The position numbers and the translations under genes are program-made. A DNA stretch of 64,000 bases from Atrina japonica (lineage: Eukaryota > Mollusca > Bivalvia > Pterioida > Pinnidae): assembly GCA_030159075.1 (NCBI GenBank), contig BROG01000249.1, forward strand, positions 837,001 to 901,000, given 5' to 3'. Positions 10,791 to 22,000 of this stretch are shown in pieces. Every line of letters starts with the position of its first letter. The stretch's first letter is position 1. The notes under the pieces were generated by a model. That model worked only from the letters and a program-made list of their open reading frames with translations, was not told the DNA's origin and made no database searches.

Positions 10791-13300
10791 ACATCATGTC
10801 TGTAATGGGCTTATATTCATGTCTTTAATAAGATCAATTGTTATGTCTGTAATAAAACCATTAGTTATGTCTGTAATAAGACCAATAAGTCATGTCTGTA
10901 GTAAAACAAATAGTTATGACTACAATAAGACCAATAGCTATGTCTGTAATAAGACCAATAGTAATATCTGTAAAAGACCAATGAGTCATGTCTGTAATAA
11001 AACCAATAATCATGTCTTTAATAAGACCAATAGTCATGTCTGTAATAAAACCAATATCATGCCTGATAAGACCAATATCATGTCTGTAATAAGACCATTA
11101 TCGTGTCTGTAATAAAACCAATATAATGTCTGTAATAAAACCAATATAATGTCTGTAATAAGACCAATATCATGTCTATAATATCATGTCAGTAATAAGA
11201 CCAATAATTTAGGTTTTTAATAAAACCAATGTCATATCTGTATGTCTGTTATAATAAGACTAATATCATGTCTGTAATAATAGACCAATAGTCATGTCTG
11301 TAATAAGACCAATAAGACCAATACCGATATCATGCCTATAATAAGTGTCAATATCATGTCAGCAATAAGACCAATAATTTAGGTTTTTAATAAAACCAAT
11401 ATCATATCTGTAATAAGACTAATATCATGTTGGTAATAAGACTAATATCATGTCTGTAATAGGACTAATATCATGTCTGTAATATGACCAATATCATTTA
11501 GGTTTTTAATAAAACCGATATCATGTCTATAATAAGACTAATATCATGTCTGTAATATGACCAATATCATGTCTGTAATAAGACTAATATCATGTCAGTA
11601 ATAAGACCAATAATTTAGGTTTTTAATAAAAACAATATCATGTCTGTTATAAGACTAATATCATGTCTGTAATAAGACCAATATCATGTCTGTAATATGA
11701 CCAATATCATGTCAGTAATAAGACCAATAATTTAGGTTTTTAATAAAAATAATATCATGTCTGTTATAAGACTAATATCATGTCTGTAATAAGACCAATA
11801 GTCATGTCTGTAATAAGACCAATACCATGCCTATAATAAGACCAATATCATGTCTGTAATATGACCAATAGCATGTCAGTAATAAGACCAATAATTTAGG
11901 TTTTTAATAAAACCAATATCATGTCTATAATAAGACTAATATCATGTCTGTAATATGACTAATATCATGTCTGTAATAAGACTTATATCATGTCAGTAAT
12001 AAGACCAATAATTTAGGTTTTTGATAAAACCAATATCATGTCTGTAATAAGACTAATATCATGTCTGTAATAAGACTAATATCATGTCTGTAATAAGAAC
12101 AATAATTTAGGTTTTTTTTAAAAACCAATATCATGTCTGTAATAAGACTAATATCATGTCTGTAATAAGACTAATATTATGTCTGTAATAAGACCAATAA
12201 TTTATGTTTTTTAATAAAAACTAATATCATGTCTGTAATAAGACTAATATCATGTCAGTAATAAGACCAATAATTTAGGTTTTTAATAAAACCAATATCA
12301 TGTCTGTAATAAGACTAATATTATGTCTGTAATAAGACCAATAATTTAGGTTTTTAATAAAACCAATATCATGTCTATAATAAGACTAATATCATGTCTG
12401 TAATATATCATGTCTGTACTAAAGACTAATATTATGTATCATGTCTGTAATAAGACCAATATCATCATGACTAATATCATGTCAGTAATAAGACCAATAA
12501 TTTAGGTTTTTAATAAAACCAATATCATGTCTGTAATAAGACTAATATCATGTCTGTAATAAGACTAATATCATGTCTGTTATAAGAACAATAGTCATGT
12601 CTGTAAAAAGACCAATATCATGCCTATAATAAGACCAATATCATGTCTGTAATAAGACTAATATCATGTCTGTAATAAGACCAATATCATGTGTGTAATA
12701 AGAACAATAGTCATGTCTGTAAAAAGACCAATATCATGTCAGTAATAAGACCAATAATTTAGGTTTTTAATAAAACCAATATCATGTCTGTAATAAGACT
12801 AATATCATGTCTGTAATAAGACCAATAGTCATGTCTGTAAAAAGACCAATATCATGCCTATAATAAGACCAATATCATGTCAGTAATAAGACCAATAATT
12901 TAGGTTTTTAATAAAACCAATGTCATGTCTGTTATAAGACTAATATCATGTCTGTAATAAGACCAATAGTCATGTCTGTAATAAGACCAATACCATGCCT
13001 ATAATAAGACCAATATCATGTCAGTAATAAGACCAATAATTTAGGTTTTTAATAAAACCAATATCATGTCTGTAATAAGACTAATATCATGTCTGTAATA
13101 AGACTAATATTATGTCTGTAATAAGACCAATATCATGTCTGTAATAAGACCAATATCATGCCTGATAAGACCAATATCATGTCTGTAATAAGATTAATAT
13201 CATGTCTGTAAGAAGAGTAATATCATGTCTGTAATAAGACCAATATCATGTCTGTAATAAGACCAATATCATGTCTGTAATAAGACCAATAGTTTTTTCT
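10791..13300. repeat. Satellite, 23-bp unit with higher-order marker block
   Basis: About 100 copies of 'aataagactaatatcatgtc' plus 'tgt'. A marker monomer containing 'ataatttaggtttttaat' recurs about 15 times (for example near 11204, 11374, 11610, 11727, 11893, 12008, 12273, 12342, 12498, 12749, 12897, 13037), each followed by one to several ordinary monomers. This defines a higher-order repeat of variable length. The array ends at about 13,300 in a 'gttttttctgttaagaaag' junction. Confidence 0.93.
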
Positions 13301-14176
13301 GTTAAGAAAGACTTCTAAAATTTGAAATTTTTTTCATTTGTTCGCAAAATATCAAAAACCACAATAATCATTGTTTAGAAGATGTTTTTGTATAACTAAA
13401 ACAAGCCTATATCACTACAGAAACATTCATTTTTAGAAATCATGAAGCCACACTTTTGGAGCATTTCATTATACAGGGCGTGTGTGATGTTTTACAGCAG
13501 TTCGATAAAATTTAATCATGTCCTTCTTGAAATCAAAGTTTTTCCAATTCTATGAGGTTTATCTTCACTTATTTGGTAATTTTGTTTTTATTTTTGTCAG
13601 ACAGAAACTTCTGAGAGTCCTTTCTAATAGCCCAGATTACTTGTTTGAATATACACCTCGATATTCCTTTACTAAATTCAGAGAATGGTAAAAGTGATAA
13701 TTACTAAACTGATAATTATTAACTAAAAATTTCCATCATTTCTCCAGTATCTTGTGCCCCGTGATAAATTCGGAAGTGTTTTTATCAAAAATACAAAAAA
13801 AATTATATAAGAAAAACACTACAATGCACTAAAATTATAAGATAAATCAATGATAACTAGTGTCTATAATATAATTATAAAACAAAACAAAAGTAATAGC
13901 AACAGACATGATGGATTAAAATGGATAGAACATCAAGCTGACTTTACACTAATTGCTATAAAGTTACTGGAAAACAATTTGTATCACTGCATCACACTTT
14001 CTTCATAGGGTAGTGCTTAATGGAAGTAACCAAATGATCTATTGAGCCAATACAGTTCTTACAATGTACTCAATGACCTCATCAGAAATAATGTATTCAA
14101 ACAGAACCTGTCAAAGCTTACTACATAACATCATGTTAAATGACATTAGTGCTGTTAAAGGGAGGTAATTAGAAAA
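13301..14176. other. AT-rich spacer
   Basis: No gene or recognised repeat. Contains A-rich stretches at about 13790-13880. Confidence 0.4.
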
Positions 14177-14676
14177 TACGGTGGAATCTCACTATCTCGA
14201 AATTCACAGGACCGCGCCCCGTTTACTTCGTGATATTAGAAATTCAAGATTACCAAAATTTTCAATTCATATATTTTCTATTCTTATTGGACAACCAATA
14301 GACCTACCCAGGGTACTGCTCAATTCAAATTAGATCAAAGCAATTATTAATTACACTTTCATCTTTGCTCGTAAATGAAGTACTGTCCCGTGCTTTCCAG
14401 GTAAACAAGTAATTTTAAGACAGATTTTTGCATACAAAATGTAAACCTTCAATCGCAGATGGTAACTTCAAGATAACAAATGACAACTCTGTAATATTTT
14501 GATACTTCAGACCAGAAGAATGCTTCGAGACAAGCAAAATTTCAAGATAAAAACTTTAAGATGTCTAGAATAAAAGTAGTATAAACATATAGTAAAATAA
14601 TCGGGACAAGCCGTTCAACTTTGACATAACCGGAATTTCGACTCACCCAATTTTGACATAACGAGATTCCACTGTA
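14177..14676. mobile_element. pogo/Tigger-like MITE, 500 bp
   Basis: The ends TACGGTGGAATCTC (14177-14190) and GAGATTCCACTGTA (14663-14676) are reverse complements with one mismatch, and each carries a terminal TA, the target duplication of the Tc1/mariner/pogo superfamily. CAGTGGAATCTCG-type ends resemble Tigger/pogo termini. Subterminal sequence near both ends repeats a 'cgaaattc / gacataacg' theme. There is no transposase frame, so it is a non-autonomous deletion derivative. Confidence 0.8.
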
Positions 14677-14819
14677 AATATGATAAAGATAAAATGTTTA
14701 TAAACAAAATGATACAACACAGAAAAATATCAGCAAGTCTAGACAAGTTTGTTACATATAAAAAGCTGACAGTATTTAGGAAGTTATTTTTAGTTCTTTC
14801 TAGGACAGATGACCTTTGA
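14677..14819. other. Short spacer
   Basis: Low-complexity AT-rich DNA between the MITE and a SINE fragment. Confidence 0.4.
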
Positions 14820-14835
14820 CCTTATGACTCAATTA

Positions 14836-14925
14836 ACCTTTGTGGAAGGCCGGTGGTTTCTTCCTGAGTTCATTGTAACTGTGTTCTCTCCTCCACCATT
14901 AAAAACTGGCCACCACCATAAAACT
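14836..14925 (+). mobile_element. SINE central-domain fragment
   Basis: The order 'tgtggaaggccggtggt' ... 'ctcctccaccattaaaaact' 'ggcc' matches, in the plus sense, the central part of the full SINE at 25170-25419. The tRNA-like head is absent, so this is a 5' truncated or decayed copy. Confidence 0.6.
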
Positions 14926-15022
14926 GACAAATTTGTTGTGTGTGTTTAAAACACCATTAAAAATTAACAAAAAAAAGTGATAACAATAACTGTGTTCCTT
15001 CTAATCTCACCTGCGCACCAAT

Positions 15023-15180
15023 TAAGCACTTCCAAGTGGTATCAAGAAGTTTTGCACCCAACATGAATCTTACCCAATGAAATACATATCATACACAAGG
15101 AACAATTAGACTTTCATTGCTGAATGTCCTGGGTACAAAATGTTTAGAGCACGAAACTTGATACCACTCAGAAGTGTTTG
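15023..15180. repeat. Imperfect inverted repeat
   Basis: 15023-15060 (agcacttccaagtggtatca...) and 15133-15174 (...acttgataccactcagaagt) are inverted copies sharing about 30 positions, with a ~15-base length difference in one arm. It may be a decayed hairpin MITE. The minus-strand open frame across it (15089-15322) is not considered a gene. Confidence 0.55.
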
Positions 15181-15329
15181 TACTCAGGTGACTGGTAGGA
15201 ATGAGGTTATCATGAAAGGGTCTATACCCCACAAGGCACAACGAGAAATTGTCTTGATTTAGCACAGCTAAATCAAATGTCCCCCCTTCTAAGAAATGAA
15301 ATAGTACTATTGTCTTTGACAATGTTAAC

Positions 15330-16358
15330 TCTAGAGAGTGGAAGAGAGGTTGGTGTTAACATTTGTTATGTTTGTGTAAATTATGTAACACTATGCTATG
15401 GTACTGTGGTGATATGATATAGGATTTTGGAAATGTTTGAACTATGTTAATTTGGTTCAGTCTGTTGATAATTGGGGCTTTGAGGAACTATATCTTAAAT
15501 GAAGGTGGGACATGTATGTAAAATAATCACTTCAAGGGAAATATTGAAAGAGGTTTTTAACAGAAGGTGCACAATGGCAATACACATGTATATACTTATC
15601 AATAGAGGAGAAATATGTTAAGATGCAAGTTGATTTACTATGTACATTGTGTAAATACAACAAAAACAAGAGATGTTTGTAAAACATTTGTGACCCCTCC
15701 CCCTATTTTACCATGATGTATCTGTTCAAGGGGTGCAACTCTGATAAAAATATATCATGGGAACCATATAATTCTCATTGTATCTACATGCAAATTTCAA
15801 TTCAATTCAATATGTGCACCCTTTGTGGAGATAATTAATAGAAAATACTGGTGTATACACAGACCGATCAACAGCAGCAAAGTAATAATTCTTGGAGGGA
15901 GGTCGACATTAACAAACCAGCATTGACTTAATTACAATAGTTACTGGTGTTATCATAAACATGTAGTTCGCTATTAATTGAAGACAATTTACCAACACAT
16001 TTATGAAGAAGTTACTTAATTCTATAACTAATTCTTCTAAGAGTTTCTCTGTCTCATAATGAGGTAATTGTCTATTTTTTTAACATAGGTTTTCAATTAG
16101 CATCTTTTGACTTTTGTCACACCCAATTTTTGTCATTTTACTTGTGAAAGGCCCAGGCCTTTTTTTTTATTCTTTTTTACATCTGTAAGTTGAATTTGAA
16201 GTAATCAAAGATTCTACATTGCTTCTAAATCCAGAATAAAGCAGCAAAAACTTGACTCCACTATACATAAGTACATGTCAAAGTGATTGTCAAACAATCT
16301 AAGTAAAAGTTTAATTGAAAAAAAAACATGAAATAAACAAATAAACAAACAACAAGGG
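15330..16358. other. AT-rich stretch with dispersed-repeat traces
   Basis: No gene. The segment 15,665-15,850 (agatgtttgtaaaacattt, cccctcccc, gggtgcaactctgataaaaa) has the phrasing of an interspersed invertebrate repeat, but only one copy is present here, so the family is inferred. Confidence 0.35.
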
Positions 16359-16584
16359 ATCTGTATATAAAGGGCCAATCCCTGTAACTATTGTCCATGA
16401 TGTCATTACAATGTATACCAAGTATCGTCATCCTATCTCAAATACATAGACAGTTATGCTCTGGACAGTATTTATTTTAGCAAAGGGCAATAACTATGTA
16501 AATAAAGCACAGATCCCTGTAACTTTTGTTCATGACACATCTTGATGTCAATACCATGTATACCAAAAATCATCATCCTACCTG
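16359..16584. repeat. Two diverged copies of a ~85-bp repeat
   Basis: 16359-16442 and 16509-16584 both contain 'gatccctgtaact' then 'ttgtccatga' or 'ttgttcatga', 'atgtatacca' and 'catcatccta'/'cgtcatccta'. They are about 150 bp apart and precede the GAA tract directly, which may have expanded from their A-rich end. Confidence 0.6.
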
Positions 16585-16997
16585 GAAGAAGAAGAAGAAG
16601 AAGAAGAAGAAGAAGAAGAAGGAGAAGGAGAAGGAGAAGAAGAAGAAGAAGGAGAAGAGGAAGGAGAAGAAGAAGAAGAAGAAGAAGAAGAAGGAGAAGG
16701 AGAAAGAAGAAGAAGAAGAAGAAGAAGAAGAAGGAAGAAGAAGAAGAAGAAGAAGAAGAAGAAGAAGGAGAAGGAGAAGAAGAAGAAGAGGAAGGAGAAG
16801 AGAAGAAGAAGAAGGAGAAGAGGAAGGAGAAGGAGAAGAAGAAGAAGAAGAAGGAGAAGAAAAAGAAGAAGAAGAAGAAGAAGAAGAAGAAGAAGAAGAA
16901 GAAGAAGAAGAAGAAGAAGAAGAAGAAGAAGGAGGAGAAGAAGGAGGAGAAGAAGAAGAAGAAGAAGGAGAAGGAGAAGAAGAAGAAGAAGAAGAAA
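16585..16997. repeat. (GAA)n/(GGAGAA)n purine tract, 413 bp
   Basis: Uninterrupted purines on the plus strand: mostly GAA triplets with interspersed GGA and occasional AAA. It is long enough for triplex (H-DNA) formation. Five overlapping open frames (poly-Lys/Glu/Arg or poly-Ser/Phe/Leu) are artefacts of a stop-free triplet repeat. Confidence 0.98.
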
Positions 16998-17476
16998 CTT
17001 GTACAAACACAATATGTCTCCCTTATGATCTCATTCCCCACAAATTTCAAATGTGCATCTCTATACAAAGAGTTGATTTTTTATAGTATACTGGTATTTG
17101 TTAGTCATAAAAAACCATGACCTTAAAAAAGAATCAACAATAGATCCATCATGATAATTCCTTTAACTTTCAAATTCAATTATGTCTGTTAATGTCATTA
17201 TGTTGAGGTTATTGGGAAATCATGGTTTCTTCTTTCTATATTTCAAAGGCCTCTGTGACCTTTATCTTGACCTTTCAACCCCTGACCTTGAATGTCATAT
17301 TAATAATTTCCACAAATCATTTTTAACAACTTAATATATAGGGGAAAAAATGAGGATTGTGAACATAAGTACATATCTATAACACAATAATACAGCGTGT
17401 TAACAAACATGCCACTTAAGTTGCTCATTTAAAGTCTGATTTAATTTTCATATGCTGTAGAAAAGTCAAATACAAA
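16998..17476. other. Decayed dispersed repeat (5' part)
   Basis: 17,248-17,290 contains 'gcctctgtgacctttatctt' and 'gacctttcaacccctgacct', matching the 'gtgaccttgacctttgaccc' phase of the copies at 39.05 and 50.49 kb. No gene is visible. Confidence 0.5.
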
Positions 17477-17531
17477 GTCTTTAATTGCTTTCATATTTCA
17501 CTACAAATCAAATATGAAAGCAATTAAAGAC
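17477..17531. repeat. Perfect hairpin, 22-bp arms, 11-base loop
   Basis: The arms 'gtctttaattgctttcatat' plus 'tt' (17477-17498) and their exact reverse complement (17510-17531) flank the loop 'cactacaaatc'. The foldback is perfect over 22 bp and AT-rich. Its size resembles a small precursor-type hairpin, but the stem is shorter than a usual animal pre-miRNA and no expression signal is visible. Confidence 0.9.
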
Positions 17532-17830
17532 AATGTCAGTACTTGGAAAAGATTTTTAAAATATGCCAAAATTTATCCCTTTTGGGCCCCTTGTAGGATA
17601 CCCTGGTAGATTTACTTGCCAATTTGTTTATAAATTTGAAGCAGTTTTCACAGGTACCAAATTTGGTTGAAATTTTGTTCAGTGGTTTTTGAGATGACAT
17701 CATTTAAAGATAATTTACAGATGGACAGACAAACAGATGGACAGACAACAGACGGACAGACAACAGGTGACAGGTAAACAATGAGTGAAAGTGGATCCTT
17801 TATAGCTCAACTGTGCTTACAGATCAGGTG
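17532..17830. repeat. Decayed dispersed repeat (3' part) with GACA-rich tract
   Basis: Phrases 'tttgggccccttgtagg', 'accaaatttggttgaaattt', 'agtggtttttgagatgac' and a 'ggacagacaaacagatggac' tract follow the order seen in the 39.0 and 50.5 kb copies (gccccttt, ccaaatttggctaaaa, ccactggtttttgagaag, acaacagaca). This is a related or sister family. Confidence 0.5.
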
Positions 17831-18514
17831 TGAAATAAAAGTTGTTGAGTATGGCATATTGAAACACCATTTTAAAAAATCCTGGATTCTGAATAGAACT
17901 AAATTTACATGTTTGGTAAATTAATATTCCAAGATATTTAAACAATATATACAAGTTAAAGTCATTATGAGTTTTCTCTATTGAAAAGTACTAGTATGTA
18001 AAATAGCGTTATGCTGCAGCAAATATTTTCTAAACACAAAAATTCAAGAAAAAGAATATTAAGGACAAGTCAGGATACAAATTTGCTACATCATTTACAT
18101 AAGATAATTTTCAAACTTCAATCTTGATTTTAAAGATGACAGACCTAATTCCTTTTTACAACAGATTTTTCTGCAAATTCTTATTTATAAAAAGGGGCAA
18201 ATCCACAATTGGCCGGGTTGCAGAGCAGTGAAAGGTCATTTGATATTTCAGAATATTTATGATAAAACAGTTATTTGCTTTGAAAAAAAAAACATTCTGT
18301 ATCCATGATATTGGCAGCAATTTGTCACTGTTGTAGCATGAGTTGATGACACACAAGAATTATGTCATTTTATGTCTCGCTGCATAACCTGCAGTTTTTA
18401 GATATAAATTTTCAATCAATTTTTCAAAGATAATTATAATCAACAAAATTCAGAAAATTTGAGTTCTGAATTAAGAAAACACTTTTTTGTGTTGGGAATG
18501 AGGCTGAATTTAGT
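17831..18514. other. AT-rich spacer
   Basis: No gene or repeat recognised. Confidence 0.4.
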
Positions 18515-20031
18515 GCATGCCACACCAATGTCATATTGATACATAGTGCATGCCACACCAATGTCATATTGATACATAGTGCATGCCACACCAATGTCAT
18601 TATGATAGTGCGTACCACACAAATATCATTATGATATATAGTACATGCCACATCAATGTCATATTGATACATAGTGCATGCCACACCAATGTCATTATGA
18701 TAGTGCATACCACACAAATATCATTATGATATATAGTACATGCCACATCAATGTCATATTGATACATAGTGCATGCCACACCAATGTCATTATGATAGTG
18801 CATACCACACAAATATCATTATGATATATAGTACATGCCACATCAATGTCATATTGATACATAGTGCATGCCACACCAATGTCATATTGATACATAGTGC
18901 ACACCACACCAATGTCATTATGATAGTGCATACCACACAAATATCATTATGATATATAGTACATGCCACATCAATGTCATATTGATACATAGTACATGCC
19001 ACACCAATGACATATTGATGTATAGCGCATACTATACCAATGTCATTATGATACATTGTGAACACCACACCAATGTCATTATGATACAAATTCCAGTAAC
19101 ATCAATGTAATTACGATACATAGTGCATGCCACAGTATTGTCATTATGATACTTAGTGCATGCCACTTCAATGTCATATTGATACATAGTGCATGCCACA
19201 CCGATGACATATTGATACATAGTGCACACCAATGTCATTATGATACATAGTGCACACCACACCAATGTCATTATGATACATAGTGCACACCACACCAATG
19301 TCATTATGATACATAGTGCACACCACACCAATGTCAGTATGATACACTGCACATCACACCAATGTCAGTATGATACATAGTGCACACCACACCAATGTCA
19401 TTATGATACACTGCACATAATGTCATTATGATACAGTGCACATCACACTAATGTCATTATGATACATAGTGCACACCACACCAAATGTATGATACATAGT
19501 GACACATAGTGTATGCCACATCAATGTCATATTGATACATAGTGCACACCACACAAATGTCAGTATGATACATAGTGTATGCCACATCAATGTCATATTG
19601 ATACATAGTGCACACCACACCAATGTCAGTATGATACATAGTGCACACCACACCAATGTCAGTATAATACATAGTGCACACCACACCAATGTCAGTATGA
19701 TACATAGTGCATGCCACATCAATGTCAGTATGATACACAATGCACACCACACCAATGTCATATTGATACATAGTGCACACCACACCAATGTCAGTTTGAT
19801 ACATAATGCACACCACACCAATGTTATTATGATACATAGTGCACACCACACCAATGTCAGTATGATACATAGTGCACACCACACCAATGTCAGTATGATA
19901 CATAGTGCACACCACACCAATGTCAGTATGATACATAGTGCACACCACACCAATGTCAGTATGATACATAGTGCACACCACACCAATGTTATTATGATAC
20001 ATAGTGCACACCACACCAATGTCAGTATGAT
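18515..20031. repeat. 33-bp satellite, about 45 copies
   Basis: The unit is 'tgtcattatgatacatagtg' plus 'cacaccacaccaa'. In the left third a 95-bp higher-order unit (33+33+29) is marked by 'tgatagtgcataccacac' at 18603, 18698, 18793 and 18921 (steps 95, 95, 128). The right two-thirds is a simpler 33-bp array with 'tgtcagtatgatac' variants. Because the period is divisible by three, several 60-270 codon frames on both strands stay open; none is a gene. Confidence 0.95.
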
Positions 20032-21029
20032 TGATTGTTTCTTATATACATGTCACTTTATTTTTAAGCTTTCAATCATATCAACTGTCATTTTGGTGCT
20101 TTTGAGTTCACCCAAGGGCATAAGACAGGGGGAGGCAACAGGTACATGTGCCCCCTCCCCACACTTCTCAGACACAAATTTTTTTAAACATTATCAACAT
20201 GTCTGGAATCCAGAAAAAGGCTTCCCAGAACAAAACATTTCTGGACTACCTCATCATGCTCATGCATTTGTATTAGCTGATACTCAATTTTTTTTTTATA
20301 AATGATAAGCATGTCGATTTAAAGTAATATTTGGCGGGAATGAAAATGAGTCACAATGTGATAATTAATTCTCTCGGCCTTAATAACTGAACATTTCTGG
20401 GAAGCATACCCTGGGGAAATGGTGTTTTTTGTGTCTGGAAGCTAGAGGATACCTTATCAGGCTTCAGAATTAATCCATCAGCAATATTTTTAACAATAAA
20501 GAGGTCATAATTCAATGTATGAAGTATACTTGACCAAAATTCTGTCCCGATTTTAGTAACTTTTTTGCTGATCCAATTCTCTTTTGAGAAGGATAATAAA
20601 AGTGGTTTATTAGTGGATTGCTATGCGTATTTTGCGTCTGGATGTAAAAAAAGGGATTTCAAATTATAAAAAAATATCTAAAAGATGCATAAAACCCTAC
20701 CCCTAATGAAGTATTGCCTCCCAATTAATCCAACACTTAGAAATATGTGCAGTAATGAGGAAGAAAGTGTAAAACCTTTCATTTATAAAAAGTCAAAGAA
20801 TTAAAGACAAATTTCCAATAATTTTCGCTCCGATCAGCGGCTTTATTTAAGATTTACACAACTCCAACTTGAAATCATCACTCTACTATAGAGTATGCAT
20901 TGCATAAACAGTTTTAATTTGAGTTTAAATTTTAATTTTAAGAGTATTAATAAATTTAATTAATGGCAACAGCCTCAAACCTAACCTGTTTTAAAACCAT
21001 CTTTTGATTTTCTACACCACTGCATAAAG
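20032..21029. other. AT-rich spacer
   Basis: No gene. A small complementary pair (gggggaggcaac / tgccccctcccc) sits at about 20128-20160. Confidence 0.4.
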
Positions 21030-21160
21030 AATGCACCCCCCCCCCCCGAAAACAAAATTATGCCCCCCCTTTGAGAATTCGTGGATCCGCCCTTGTAATC
21101 CATTCAATATTTTGAATGGTTGCCCCCCCTTTCTAGACCCGGCTAAGTCACTGTCATCCC
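21030..21160. repeat. C-rich dispersed-repeat fragment with ggatccgccc motif
   Basis: Contains a 12-13 base C run near 21037, two 'tgccccccctttgagaattc'-like phrases and 'gtggatccgcccttg', the same terminal motif seen in the MITE at 52139-52296. Probably a decayed related element. Confidence 0.5.
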
Positions 21161-21779
21161 TGTAATTTTAACCATTATTCTGATTATTAGCGGAAAATGG
21201 ACCCTGCGTGAGACTGAATTTTTTTATTTTGTCATTATCCTAAAAATGTGACTTTATAAGACAAGAAGAAAAGATGAAGACTATCAAACACTTCTACCCA
21301 TTGTACATGTACAAATCTCTTATCGTACCATGACTGAACATTTCATCACATGACAAGATTTTACACAAAAACTTGAATACATCTTGTATCAGGGTTTTTT
21401 TCAGTGTAAATATATACAGTAATACTTAGAGATCTACAAATAAAATGATATTTTAATAACTTTAAAGTCAGCGGTAAAAGGTTCTCACCAGTCTAATACA
21501 TGTAGGTCTCATTTTTCATTCTCTTTTAAATTCCTGGTAGCTATTATATATTCATAACAATTACCAGAGGTTGAACTATAACACATGTACCATGGATATT
21601 TTTGAATAGAGCTAATAATAATATATAACTTGGGATAAGAAAAGGTTTTGTTCCCTACAAAACCAGTTTTGTATAGCTGGTGAAATGCAGCAGTTATCCA
21701 GACAGCAAATCCATTTCATAAGAACTCATACAATTTGTTTATATCTATGTCAGTTTCAACATACCCCATCATTCATGTT
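21161..21779. other. AT-rich spacer
   Basis: Nothing recognised. Confidence 0.4.
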
Positions 21780-22000
21780 TAACTCACCTGGCCTGAAGGC
21801 TGCTTGACAAAGGCTAGGGTTTTTAAAAAAAGGCTTATCAACTCAAAACCAAATGAGTTTTTGTATACAGAGATATATGAGAATGTTTTAATGAATTTTC
21901 AAAGGATCGTTGTGATGTTTCAAGGTCATAAGGTCAAAACATGAAGGTCATAAGTATCTATGTAAACAAAAAAACATCAGAGACATGAGACTTTTGTTTT
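21780..22000. repeat. Decayed dispersed repeat
   Basis: Starts 'aactcacctggcctgaaggc', runs through 'tttcaaggtcataaggtcaa' and ends in A-rich DNA. The 'gctcacctgg' terminus and 'aaggtca' phrases resemble mollusc interspersed repeats, but only a weak, partial resemblance is visible. Confidence 0.4.

Noticed and set aside
8813..13300. CRISPR-like array
   Set aside because: Spacers are not unique; whole units are near-identical tandem satellites in a eukaryotic genome.
15089..15322. 77-codon minus-strand frame
   Set aside because: It overlaps an imperfect inverted repeat and has no recognisable motif or splice context.
16472..17120. Frames of poly-Lys/Glu, poly-Ser, poly-Leu/Phe around 16.5-17.1 kb
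   Set aside because: They are translations of the GAA/GGA tract in all frames.
19499..20305. 268-codon plus-strand frame
   Set aside because: It is the 33-bp satellite read through into unique DNA; the non-repeat tail has no motif.
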